Under the pieces are notes generated by a model. The model saw only the letters and a list, made by a program, of their open reading frames with translations. It did not search any database and was not told the DNA's origin. Of a stretch of 64,000 bases of DNA, positions 55,624 through 64,000 are shown one piece after another (the first letter of the stretch is position 1; the number at the start of each line of letters is the position of its first letter). Origin of the DNA: Clostridia bacterium (GTDB taxonomy: Bacteria > Bacillota > Clostridia > Lachnospirales > Lachnospiraceae); contig CAJTFE010000011.1 in the NCBI GenBank assembly GCA_910575725.1, positions 62,001 through 126,000 of the forward strand, given 5' to 3'. A program made the position numbers and the translations under genes.

Positions 55624-56578
55624 TGTTATAGTACCAGTATATAAGGTTGAATTGTATCTTGAGAGATGCTTAGAAAGTATTATCAATCAGACCTATCATA
55701 ATTTAGAAATAATCTTGGTGGATGATGGTTCACCAGACAAGTGTCCAGAGATATGTGATCGGTATGCGGCATATGACAAAAGAATAAAAGTTATTCATAA
55801 ACCAAATGGTGGGTTGTCTTCTGCGAGGAATGCTGGTATAGATGTGATGAATGGAGAATATGTTACATTTATTGACAGTGATGATTTTATTCCAGAGGAT
55901 GCTATAGAGAAGTGGGTGCACTATATTAAAAAGTATCATGTCAATATTGTTGTTGGAAGATATCAGATATATAACAAGGGTGATATTCTGGAAAGGAAAA
56001 ATGCCGGAAAAGTGGAAAAGTGGTCTGTATGTGATGCTCTGCGGTATATGTTTATCATTGATGGAAAGCTGTGCAGTGCATGGGGAAAGCTGTATGATGC
56101 CAGATTGTTTGAGAAGCTTAGGTATCCGGAGCATATACAGTATGCCGAGGATATGTATGTTATTCATTTGTTATTTCATGAAGCTAAAAGCATCGTTTTT
56201 GTAAATGATGTTCAATATTATTATAGTCAAGAAGGAGAAAGCCTTGTGCGTTCCGCATTCTCTGAAAAGAAATTGCAGAGAGTAGAAGCAGTAGAAAAAT
56301 GGATTAAGTTTATTGAAGAATTTTATCCGGAATTAAAGGAAGAGATACTATCTTTTTATGGAGGAGTACTTATTAATTTATGCATGGAAATAGAAAGCAA
56401 TTCTGCTGAATATGCCAAGACTGCCTATAGAAAATATCGTGATATTCTTATAAAGGGGTATCAATGTTTTCGCAAAAATCAATATATGGGTAAAAACAAT
56501 ATAATAAAACTTTTTATGATAAAAAATAAATGTACTTTACCATATCAATTATTTCGAAGAAGGAAATCAGGAAAATAA
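55601..56578 (+). CDS. GT2-family glycosyltransferase
   Basis: A 325-residue GT-A enzyme with VSVIVPVYKVELYLERCLES, IILVDDGSPDKCPEICDRY, PNGGLSSARNAGID and the metal-binding FIDSDDFI. The second half (SAWGKLYDARLFEKL, YAEDMYVIHLLF) is that of WaaB/EpsJ-type transferases. It is complete, unlike the GT2 remnant at 49293. The donor is not known. The start overlaps the WbsX-like gene. Confidence 0.88.
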   Translation: MMKNVLVSVIVPVYKVELYLERCLESIINQTYHNLEIILVDDGSPDKCPEICDRYAAYDKRIKVIHKPNGGLSSARNAGIDVMNGEYVTFIDSDDFIPEDAIEKWVHYIKKYHVNIVVGRYQIYNKGDILERKNAGKVEKWSVCDALRYMFIIDGKLCSAWGKLYDARLFEKLRYPEHIQYAEDMYVIHLLFHEAKSIVFVNDVQYYYSQEGESLVRSAFSEKKLQRVEAVEKWIKFIEEFYPELKEEILSFYGGVLINLCMEIESNSAEYAKTAYRKYRDILIKGYQCFRKNQYMGKNNIIKLFMIKNKCTLPYQLFRRRKSGK

Positions 56579-56596
56579 ATAGAGTGATATTTTAAA

Positions 56597-58027
56597 ATGG
56601 AGAATAAGATTAAAAAAAGTGTTGTAGTTAAAGCGACACTCTGGTACACAGTGTCAAGAGTGCTGATTCGCGGCATTAGCTTTTTTACTGCGCCATTATT
56701 TACGAGACTACTAAGTACATCGGATTATGGAATAGCAAGTAATTTTAATTCATGGGCCAACATTGTTTCCTGTTTTGCAGGGCTTAGTCTGACGACAGCT
56801 GCTTTGAGAGGAAAAGTAGAATTTAAGGAAAACTACAAGGAATTTTTGTCGGCAATTCAGACTCTGGGAATTATATCAACATTAGTATGTATATTAATTA
56901 TTACTCCTACCATTAATTTCTGGTGTGGCGTGATGGAACTGAATCAGGTATGTATTGTTATTATGATGTTTTATCTGATCTTCGAACCGTCAGTTAATTA
57001 TGCGCAGACTGATTTTCAATTTGACTACAAATATAAAGAAAATATAGGTATTTCTCTTTTTACAGTTCTGGGAACAGTGTTTTTTTCGATTGTATTTGTA
57101 TTGTTATGGCCGGATATGCGATATATAGGCCGGATACTAGGAATGGCACTGCCATGCATTATTATTGGATTATATTTTGCAGTTAAAATATTCTGTAAGG
57201 GCAGACTGCTATATAGCAGGGAATATTGGACTTATGGTTTGAAACTTTGCATACCTATGATACCTCATGGTCTTGCGATGATTGTTCTTGGGCAGATTGA
57301 CCGTGTAATGATAATAAAGTATATTGGGGAATCTGAGGCTGGTATATATAGTTTTGGATATTCTTATGCTATTCTTCTTTCGGTAATAACAAATGCAGTA
57401 AGTGATGGTATAAAGCCGCAAATGTACAATCTGCTGGAAAAAGGAGAAGATGAGAAGCTTGCAAGCTTTATAGAACGTATTGTAGCAGGAACAACCTTTT
57501 TGACTATAGGAATTGTTTCAGTTGCGCCAGAAGCATTAAAAATATTAGGGACAAGGGAGTATTACGATGCACGCTGGGTTATTTTTCCTGTTGCTCTGGG
57601 AACATTGATGCAGTTTATGTATCAGAATTTTAATATAATACAGTTATATTATAAAAAAACAATATATACTGCAATTGGTTCAGTATCAGCGGCGCTAGTT
57701 AACTTTACTTTGAATATGGTATTTATTCCACGATATGGATATATAGCAGCAGCGTATACAACGATGATATCCTATGGTCTTTTGATGCTATTTCATTATT
57801 GTGCATCATGGTGGGTTGCAAAGAGAAGAATATACAGGTTTGCACCATATGCATTTTTTTCATTTATAGCTATATTGGCAGGTTTTTGGTTTAATCTAAT
57901 GTATGATCATTCAGATGGCATTAGATACATTATGATATTATTTCTCATTTTAATAATGGGAATATATTTTAAACAAGAAATAAATTTGGGAATTGCAATA
58001 GTGAGAAAAACATTTAAAAAGTTATAA
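56597..58027 (+). CDS. Wzx-type polysaccharide flippase
   Basis: A 476-residue MATE/MOP-superfamily membrane protein with twelve or more helices. The N-terminal KATLWYTVSRVLIRGISFFTAPLFTRLLSTSDYG motif region and the IPMIPHGLAMIVLGQIDRVMI segment in the middle are typical of Wzx/RfbX. It moves undecaprenyl-linked repeat units across the membrane for the polymerase encoded at 53346. Confidence 0.88.
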   Translation: MENKIKKSVVVKATLWYTVSRVLIRGISFFTAPLFTRLLSTSDYGIASNFNSWANIVSCFAGLSLTTAALRGKVEFKENYKEFLSAIQTLGIISTLVCILIITPTINFWCGVMELNQVCIVIMMFYLIFEPSVNYAQTDFQFDYKYKENIGISLFTVLGTVFFSIVFVLLWPDMRYIGRILGMALPCIIIGLYFAVKIFCKGRLLYSREYWTYGLKLCIPMIPHGLAMIVLGQIDRVMIIKYIGESEAGIYSFGYSYAILLSVITNAVSDGIKPQMYNLLEKGEDEKLASFIERIVAGTTFLTIGIVSVAPEALKILGTREYYDARWVIFPVALGTLMQFMYQNFNIIQLYYKKTIYTAIGSVSAALVNFTLNMVFIPRYGYIAAAYTTMISYGLLMLFHYCASWWVAKRRIYRFAPYAFFSFIAILAGFWFNLMYDHSDGIRYIMILFLILIMGIYFKQEINLGIAIVRKTFKKL

Positions 58028-58059
58028 GGCAGTAATATATAAAGGGAAAATGAATAATA

Positions 58060-58714
58060 ATGGTTAAGTCAATAATAAAAAAACAGCTTTTAAAGAAAAA
58101 GAATATTTATATAAGAAAAAGCTCCATAATTAATTATGGAGTTGAAGTTACGGATTTTGAAAGAAAAACGATAATAGTTGATTCAACAATGCATATAACA
58201 AAAATGGGGAGCGGGTGTTTTTTCGAACACGTTTATGCTTATGGAGATATAGAGCTTGGAAAGAATGTTTCAATATCAGGTCCAGGAACGGTATTGCATG
58301 CAGAAAAAGGAAAAATTAAAATTGGAAGTTATACATCAATTGCTCCAAATGTGAGTATACAGCAATTTAATCATGATATGAACAGAGCCACAACCTATGC
58401 GATGCATTACAACATCTATGGGGAATCTTTTGAAAATGATGTTATAACAAAAGGTGATATTTTGATTGGCGAGGATGTATGGATTGGTTCTAATGCAGTT
58501 ATATTGTCAGGCGTATCAATTGGCCGTGGAGCAGTGATTGCGGCAGGGGCCATTGTAACCAAAAGTGTACCTGCCTATGCCGTAGTCGGGGGGGGGGCCA
58601 GCCCAAATAATTAAAATGCGGTTTAATGAGAGGAGAATTAAAGAACTTGAGGCTTCCAAGTGGTGGGAGTGGGATTTGGAAACTATATTGAAAAATAAAG
58701 AATTTTTTCAATAG
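58060..58714 (+). pseudogene. Hexapeptide-repeat O-acetyltransferase, frameshifted at a G10 tract
   Basis: A left-handed beta-helix acyltransferase of the maltose/galactoside acetyltransferase type ([42 protein letters not shown]). At 58588-58597 there are ten G. As read, translation ends in the wrong frame at 58614 (184 residues). With nine G, the frame continues as [18 protein letters not shown] and ends at 58714, giving the normal C terminus of about 217 residues. Either the gene is phase-variable and OFF here, or the tract was miscounted. It would acetylate a sugar of the polysaccharide. Confidence 0.78.
58588..58597 (+). repeat. Homopolymeric G10 tract inside the acetyltransferase gene
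   Basis: Ten consecutive G in an AT-rich gene, placed exactly where the family reads VVGG-x-PA. Such tracts change length by polymerase slippage. Lengths of 9 or 12 restore the full frame. Confidence 0.9.
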
Positions 58715-58826
58715 ATTTCTATGACAAAAGGGTAACTTTGATAAACTGAGATGTATTGAATTGCCATATAAAATAAAAAGGAAGGGGACAAGGTGTTTTA
58801 CTTTTATAAGCGCCATACAGAAAAAT

Positions 58827-60425
58827 ATGGATAGTTTTAAAGGGAAAAAAATTTTGTTTGTATGCAAAGAATCATATTCATTTCCTCTATATTATTTAGC
58901 ACAGAAATGGAAAAATGATAACGAAGTATCAGCATTTTTTTTTAATGCAATAGAAGCTAAATTTGCCAAGTGCAAATTTAATGAGCAAACATACTATCGA
59001 TGGAAGGCGATAGAAAATATAAAAATATATGATTCTGTTAAAATTGCAGATATTTTTGTAAATCAGAAAGATGATGAAGTCGAGAATTATGAGTTTCTTC
59101 AGAATATTCAAAAAGAATATACTCATTATTTAGGAATTAATGAACAAGTTGTAACAACACAATATTTAACAAGACATTATCATTATCGAAATTATTATGG
59201 AAAGTGTACTTATTCACAACAGTTAAACTGGGTTATTTTAAATTATGAAAATGTATTGGGGGTAATAAAAGACGCATCACCAGATGTAATACTCGATCTG
59301 GACAATTCTGAATTGGCAAGGACCATTTTGCTGGAAGTTTGCTATAAAAGTAAAATTCCATATATTACATTGGACTTTCCAAGATTTGATTTATATAAAC
59401 TGGCATCATTTAGCTTAGGAAGAAAGATAGATCCATTTTTTGAATTACAATATAATAAATATAAGACATATAGCAAAGACAATTTGAGGATAGAATATGA
59501 TTATATAGGTAGATTTAGAGAATCTGCAAGAATAACAACTCAAGAATATAAATCTGCAGTTAATGAGCAGTATAAGGCGAGCAGCATGTTGGTGGCTATC
59601 AAAAAAATGCTTGTAAAGGCGATTTATTTGAACAACCAGGACAGAGCAGGGAATAATCGAAAAATAAAAAGAACAAGTAAAATATTATATAATAACTCTC
59701 GTGATATGTTTCATTATTTTGCAGGTATCGAACTAAGAAGGCAGATCCTGACTCGCAGTAATCGCTATTTTACTACTCCTATTGCTGCAGAGAAGTATGT
59801 TTACATGCCATTACACTTAATACCAGAATCATCTACATTTACTTTGGCACCTTTTTATGTCAATGAATTATCGATTATTGAGGCGGTTTCAAAAAGTTTA
59901 CCAGCTGGATGGTGGCTGTATGTAAAAGAGCATCCGGCAATGCTGGGTGAGCGTGAAGTAAAGTTTTATAAGCAAGTAAACAGACTTCCAAATGTTAAAA
60001 TGGTTCAGTTTAATTACTATGATGATCCCAAGCCATGGATTGTAAATTCCCAGGGGGTGATTACAATTTCGGGAACAACAGCGTTTGAGGCTGCTTTGTT
60101 AGGGAAACCTTCAGCTATCTTTACAGATGTATCTTTTAAATTAATAGATGGTGTTACGAGAGTTCGCTCTTTTGAAGATTTACCGCAGCTTTTTAAACAA
60201 TTTGCACAATGGGAAGAAAATAATATACATTCCTGCGCAGCATACATCCGTGCAGTTAAAGAAATAGGTGTCGAGTTTAATATAAACTATATGCTTGAAG
60301 AAGGTGAAAGAATTGTGAACGGACAAGCTGAGATTAGTGAAGAGTTTGAAAGGCAAATTGATAATTTAGAAAAGTTATATGTTGAGGCTTATAATAGATA
60401 TCCAATGTATAAAGAATTCTTATAA
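58827..60425 (+). CDS. Capsule polysaccharide biosynthesis protein, KpsS/KpsC-like
   Basis: A 532-residue protein from ATG 58827 (MDSFKGKKILFVCKES). The frame is open for 66 more bases upstream but without a better ribosome site. The C-terminal half has the capsule-synthesis signature: LYVKEHPAMLGEREVKFY (HP motif), LPNVKMV, then VITISGTTAFEAALLGKPSAIF (S/T motif). KpsC/KpsS-type members transfer Kdo from CMP-Kdo, which fits the CMP-Kdo-synthetase-like gene 8 kb upstream. It is a second HP-motif transferase besides 49610. Donor and acceptor are inferred. Confidence 0.75.
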   Translation: MDSFKGKKILFVCKESYSFPLYYLAQKWKNDNEVSAFFFNAIEAKFAKCKFNEQTYYRWKAIENIKIYDSVKIADIFVNQKDDEVENYEFLQNIQKEYTHYLGINEQVVTTQYLTRHYHYRNYYGKCTYSQQLNWVILNYENVLGVIKDASPDVILDLDNSELARTILLEVCYKSKIPYITLDFPRFDLYKLASFSLGRKIDPFFELQYNKYKTYSKDNLRIEYDYIGRFRESARITTQEYKSAVNEQYKASSMLVAIKKMLVKAIYLNNQDRAGNNRKIKRTSKILYNNSRDMFHYFAGIELRRQILTRSNRYFTTPIAAEKYVYMPLHLIPESSTFTLAPFYVNELSIIEAVSKSLPAGWWLYVKEHPAMLGEREVKFYKQVNRLPNVKMVQFNYYDDPKPWIVNSQGVITISGTTAFEAALLGKPSAIFTDVSFKLIDGVTRVRSFEDLPQLFKQFAQWEENNIHSCAAYIRAVKEIGVEFNINYMLEEGERIVNGQAEISEEFERQIDNLEKLYVEAYNRYPMYKEFL

Positions 60426-60442
60426 AGAGGTATTGGGATAGC

Positions 60443-61873
60443 ATGGTATTTAGCTCAACGGTTTTTATTTTTATATTTTTGCCGGTTGTTCTAATAATAG
60501 ATAGAATATTACCGTTAAAAGCGAGAAATATTTTTTTGATATTTGCAAGCTTTCTTTTTTTCTCCTGGTCGCAGCCTCAGTATTTATGGCTGCTGCTATT
60601 GAACATTTTAATCAACTACCTTGGCGGAATTTTAGTCTCGGCAAAAAGAGGAAAGGAAAAGAAATTTTTCTTTATCTGTACTATTACTCTTAATCTTGCA
60701 CTGCTTATATATTTTAAATATTTTGATTTTCTTATTAGGACAGTAAACGATATTGGAAGAAAAAATATCCCGTTGAGGAATATAATCCTTCCTATAGGAA
60801 TATCCTTTTTTACTTTCCAGGGAATGTCATATGTGATTGATGTATATAGAGGAAAAGTTAAGGGGCAAATAAACATATTAAACCTGTGTTTATATATATC
60901 ATTATTCCCACAGCTTGTGGCCGGCCCGATTGTCAGGTATGTGGATATAGAAAAGGAAATTGAAAATCGGTCAAGGAAAAAGGGAGAGTATTATCAGGGA
61001 ATATGCAGATTTATCATTGGACTTGGGAAGAAGGTGATTCTTGCAAATAGTCTTGCTTTAATAACGGATCACATTTGGGGAGTTGGAGCAGGCTTGAATA
61101 CAAGTGGTGTTGCATGGCTTGGAAGTCTTGTATATACGCTTCAGATTTATTTTGATTTTTCCGGATATTCAGATATGGCGATAGGTATTGGAATGCTACT
61201 TGGATTCCATTTTATGGAAAACTTCAACTACCCATATATTTCAAAAAGTGTATCCGAATTTTGGAGAAGATGGCATATATCATTGTCTTCATGGTTTAGG
61301 GATTATGTATATATTCCTTTGGGAGGTAATCGTAAGCATGTATATCTGAATCTCCTATCTGTATTTTTTCTTACTGGATTGTGGCATGGTGCTGCATGGA
61401 ATTTTGTGGCGTGGGGAGGGGTAAACGGAGCATTTATTGTATTAGAGAGGTTTATTCGTTCTGTGCTGGAAAGGGATAGAGCTATCAGTGAAATACAAAT
61501 GGGATCTAGAGTTTTAAATGGAATAAAGCATGTTTATACCTTGCTTGTTGTGAATTTCATCTGGATTCTTTTTCGTGCGCCATCACTTGAAGAGGCATGG
61601 CTATATATTAAAACAATGCTTTGCGTGTATACGAGCAGCACGCCTTTGTTTGGTCTGGGGTGGTATCTCAACATCTGGAATGTAACAGTTATATTAATTG
61701 CGATACTTTGTGCCTTTCCGATTTGTGGGAGAATGACAGGTATTCTTCAAAAAAATCTGGATGGAAGAATTTTGCTGGTGATAAAAAATATAGGATTGAT
61801 TTTGGTTTTTGCATATTCAATTATACGAGTAGTATCGGGGACATATAATCCATTTATTTATTTTCAATTTTGA
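60443..61873 (+). CDS. MBOAT-family O-acyltransferase (AlgI/DltB-like)
   Basis: A 476-residue membrane protein with about ten helices. It starts MVFSSTVFIFIFLPVVL, as AlgI does, and keeps LFPQLVAGPIVRY, DFSGYSDMAIGIGMLLGF, SEFWRRWHISLSSWF (H278) and the catalytic LWHGAAWNFVAWG (H315). It would transfer an acyl, usually acetyl, group across the membrane to a polysaccharide, working with the DHHW protein encoded next. Confidence 0.92.
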   Translation: MVFSSTVFIFIFLPVVLIIDRILPLKARNIFLIFASFLFFSWSQPQYLWLLLLNILINYLGGILVSAKRGKEKKFFFICTITLNLALLIYFKYFDFLIRTVNDIGRKNIPLRNIILPIGISFFTFQGMSYVIDVYRGKVKGQINILNLCLYISLFPQLVAGPIVRYVDIEKEIENRSRKKGEYYQGICRFIIGLGKKVILANSLALITDHIWGVGAGLNTSGVAWLGSLVYTLQIYFDFSGYSDMAIGIGMLLGFHFMENFNYPYISKSVSEFWRRWHISLSSWFRDYVYIPLGGNRKHVYLNLLSVFFLTGLWHGAAWNFVAWGGVNGAFIVLERFIRSVLERDRAISEIQMGSRVLNGIKHVYTLLVVNFIWILFRAPSLEEAWLYIKTMLCVYTSSTPLFGLGWYLNIWNVTVILIAILCAFPICGRMTGILQKNLDGRILLVIKNIGLILVFAYSIIRVVSGTYNPFIYFQF

Positions 61874-61892
61874 TATTGTAAAAGGGAGAAAT

Positions 61893-63065
61893 ATGAAGAA
61901 TATAATACAGTATAGATATGATGAAATAATAAATGGAATTTTTATCATGATTATTACATTTATGGTAATATTGCCTGTAGGGTTTATTAATTGGAAAGAG
62001 GGGAAGATATCAGAGACAGAGAACCGGGTATTAGCGAGTCAGCCACATTTTTTTACAGAAAATGGAGAATGGAATGAGAAGTTTATTGATGATTTTGAAA
62101 TTTGGATTAAAGACAACATAGGACTTCGTGAATCAATGGTTTCAATCAATAATAGAATTGGGTATTATATTTTTCATAAGATAGATGATGGTATATATTA
62201 TATGTTGGGACCCAATAATGAATTGAATTTTACACCAGAAAATATTCTTGAAGACTATCATCGTTTGAATTTACGTTCTGAAGAAACCATTAATGAGATT
62301 GCCGAATCATATCAGTATGTATATGAGTACTTGAAAAGCAGGAATATACAGTTTTACAGGATGCAATGCTGGGATAAACATACGATATATCCCGAACAGT
62401 TTCCGAATTATATTTATCAATACGGAGATATTTCAAAAACAGATCAGGCGGTAATTGCCTTAACGGAGAAGACCGATATTCAACAACCAGACATTAAAAA
62501 GGCTCTCGTTGAAGGGAAAAAGCAATATGATGTATATCCTGCCTGGGGAGATCCAAGCCATTGGAACCAGAGAGGAGCATTTATTGGATATATTGAAATT
62601 ATGAATCTGATAAATGCCAATAATGGTAATAGATATAGGGTTTTGAAAGAAGAAGATTTTAATATACAGTTAGAAGATATTGGGCAGACAATTCTCGGGG
62701 GAATTCACGAAGAGGATCTTTCAGAGGTATTTTATCTTGATAATAGCAGTAAACCTGAAAGAAATAAAAGCCTTCTTACAGTTTGTGGTGATGATGAGCG
62801 AAGTGATTATTGGATTAACAGGAATGTGGATAATAATACAACACTTTTGATTATTGGGGATAGTTATATCAGTTCTTTTTTAACAGGATACTTTGCCGAA
62901 AGCTTTTATAAAGTAATATTTATACATCTTAACCACACCTCGGAGCTGCAGGAACTTGTAAAAGAATATAAACCAGACATAATTATAAATGAAAATGCGG
63001 AGAGGGTTAATGCTTATGGACTTATAAATGATGCAGCAAAACAGATAAGAGAGAGTATGAAATAA
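61893..63065 (+). CDS. DHHW-family (AlgJ/AlgX-like) periplasmic-side O-acetylation protein
   Basis: A 390-residue protein anchored by one N-terminal helix (IIMTFMVILPVGF region, residues 15-35), with the bulk outside the cell. It has ETENRVLASQP and NIGLRESMV near the start, a WGDPSHWNQRGAF motif (the DHHW-type catalytic His region) and LLIIGDSYISSFL (SGNH Ser) near residue 325. Members complete O-acetylation begun by the MBOAT partner encoded 20 bases upstream. Confidence 0.82.
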   Translation: MKNIIQYRYDEIINGIFIMIITFMVILPVGFINWKEGKISETENRVLASQPHFFTENGEWNEKFIDDFEIWIKDNIGLRESMVSINNRIGYYIFHKIDDGIYYMLGPNNELNFTPENILEDYHRLNLRSEETINEIAESYQYVYEYLKSRNIQFYRMQCWDKHTIYPEQFPNYIYQYGDISKTDQAVIALTEKTDIQQPDIKKALVEGKKQYDVYPAWGDPSHWNQRGAFIGYIEIMNLINANNGNRYRVLKEEDFNIQLEDIGQTILGGIHEEDLSEVFYLDNSSKPERNKSLLTVCGDDERSDYWINRNVDNNTTLLIIGDSYISSFLTGYFAESFYKVIFIHLNHTSELQELVKEYKPDIIINENAERVNAYGLINDAAKQIRESMK

Positions 63066-63087
63066 AGTTTTTGGGGAGGGATTTTAA

Positions 63088-64000
63088 ACGAAAAAGGAAC
63101 GTATACAGAGTTTTGAAGGTCTACGTGGAATTATGGCTATTGCAGTATTAAATTGTCATGCAAAAGTCTTATTTCCAGTACTTGTTGAGACATCTATTTG
63201 GAAGGCTTTCCTTTATACTCCTTTCTCAATGTTTGTATCTGGTGGATTTGGAGTGTCATATTTTTTTGTCTTGAGCAGTTTTGGATTATGGCTCAATAAT
63301 TATGAGAAGGATTGGAGATTAATTGTTGCAGGGTATGTAAAAAGGTATTTTCGATTAATTCCAACTTTAGTAATGTCGGATTTTGTGGCATTTGTTTTAA
63401 TTAGAAATGGTTTTTATTATCTGACACCAGGATACTTTGATGATACGGGCATGATTAAGTTTAACATATTTATGAGCAATAGCAGGACAGTGCTTGGAAT
63501 GTTAAAAGATTCTATGTGGGATGTGTTTGTTTACGGTAAATCAAATTATGTAGCACCATTTTGGACAATGAAATTGGAAATGTTAGGAGGGATTATTGCA
63601 ATTGGTATTCTTTTTATTATACGGAACAGGACATATAAATATAAAATTATAACTCTCCTTTTTGCTGGTCTGATAATTGCATTTTATGGCAATGGATATT
63701 ATTATTCTACACTTGCAGGGATAATACTTTATGAGACTTTGGGCTATATTAGCCTAAGAAAGATGCATAGAAGAAAAAAGTATAGTAAATATTGGTTTTG
63801 TGTTACATTAATGATTTTTTGGATGATAGTAATGTGGGCTGTTATGCCAATGAATCAAAAAGTGAACTATGCGAATCTCTGAGGTATTGCCTGGGCGCTG
63901 CTTATGGCGTATCTTTTTTTTGATCAAAATAGTATTATGTGCAAATTTCTTGAAAGCAGCCCCTTGAAGATATTAGGAAAATTATCTTTTCAAATATATG
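63088..64000 (+). pseudogene. Acyltransferase-3 (OafA-like) gene with start loss and internal stop, runs off the window
   Basis: The frame begins right after a TAA with ACG (63088) where ATG is expected, 8 bases after GGGGAGGG. It reads KERIQSFEGLRGIMAIAVLN, the classical acyltransferase-3 start with its catalytic segment. It continues through several membrane helices to a TGA at 63880-63882, after which the same frame carries on (GIAWALLMAYLFFDQ, then PLKILGKLSFQIY), the family's normal C-terminal region. The TGA probably replaces a TGG. ATG 63133 would give a protein lacking the catalytic start. The gene was probably a polysaccharide O-acyltransferase and now looks inactive. Confidence 0.75.

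Noticed and set aside
63880..63882. UGA recoding (selenocysteine or stop read-through) in the acyltransferase gene
   Set aside because: No selenocysteine-insertion-like hairpin was evident, the family has no catalytic Cys there, and the same gene also lacks a start codon, so decay is simpler.

Overview
This window looks like chromosome from a low-to-mid GC Gram-positive anaerobe, most likely a gut Clostridia of the Lachnospiraceae type. That is inferred from an rpe-thiN pair, an HPr-like protein, strong GGAGG ribosome sites with many TTG starts, a LoaP-type NusG paralog, and an accessory Sec system serving a serine-rich-repeat (SRR) adhesin. Genus cannot be fixed by eye. Every credible gene is on the + strand.

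Regions. (1) 1-1.85 kb: the end of rpe, then thiN and an HPr-like protein that has lost the phosphorylatable His. (2) 2.0-7.6 kb: a LytTR response regulator, an AgrC-like kinase, a 46-residue candidate class II lanthipeptide precursor, a UUCG-loop terminator and lanM. No transporter or protease is visible. (3) 7.7-9.4 kb: a DarTG toxin-antitoxin pair. (4) 9.44-9.73 kb: copy 1 of a 285-bp repeat, whose second copy lies at 37.58-37.87 kb. (5) 10.0-12.2 kb: a GGDEF protein and a SARP/BTAD regulator that share a similar C-terminal domain. (6) 12.4-37.5 kb: one large surface-glycoprotein locus. It holds the 1903-residue SRR adhesin, secY2, asp1, asp2, asp3, secA2, gtfA, gtfB, a 57-residue two-helix membrane protein, two Gtf3-GT2 fusions, two GT8 enzymes and a second gtfA/gtfB pair. 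(7) 37.9-39.4 kb: a C-terminally truncated TnpB-like protein followed by a run of RNA hairpins. (8) 39.4-64 kb: a long polysaccharide (EPS/capsule) operon that runs off the window. It is headed by LoaP and a sugar-phosphate transferase/epimerase fusion.

How the parts work together. In the adhesin locus, the GtfA/GtfB pair would put the first GlcNAc on Ser/Thr of the SRR repeats, Gtf3-type, GT2 and GT8 enzymes would extend it, and SecA2/SecY2/Asp1-3 would export it. In the polysaccharide operon, the fusion would start the lipid-linked unit, many glycosyltransferases extend it, Wzx flips it and Wzy polymerises it, and MBOAT/DHHW/acyltransferase-3 proteins add O-acyl groups. The AT-rich second half (from about 48.14 kb) adds a CMP-Kdo-synthetase-like enzyme, a DRE-TIM aldolase fusion and two HP-motif transferases. 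Together these suggest a 3-deoxy-ulosonic-acid-containing polymer.

Several genes in the polysaccharide operon are broken or possibly switchable: an acetyltransferase frameshifted at a G10 tract, a GT2 remnant, and an acyltransferase with no normal start codon and an internal stop. No tRNA, rRNA or CRISPR array was seen.
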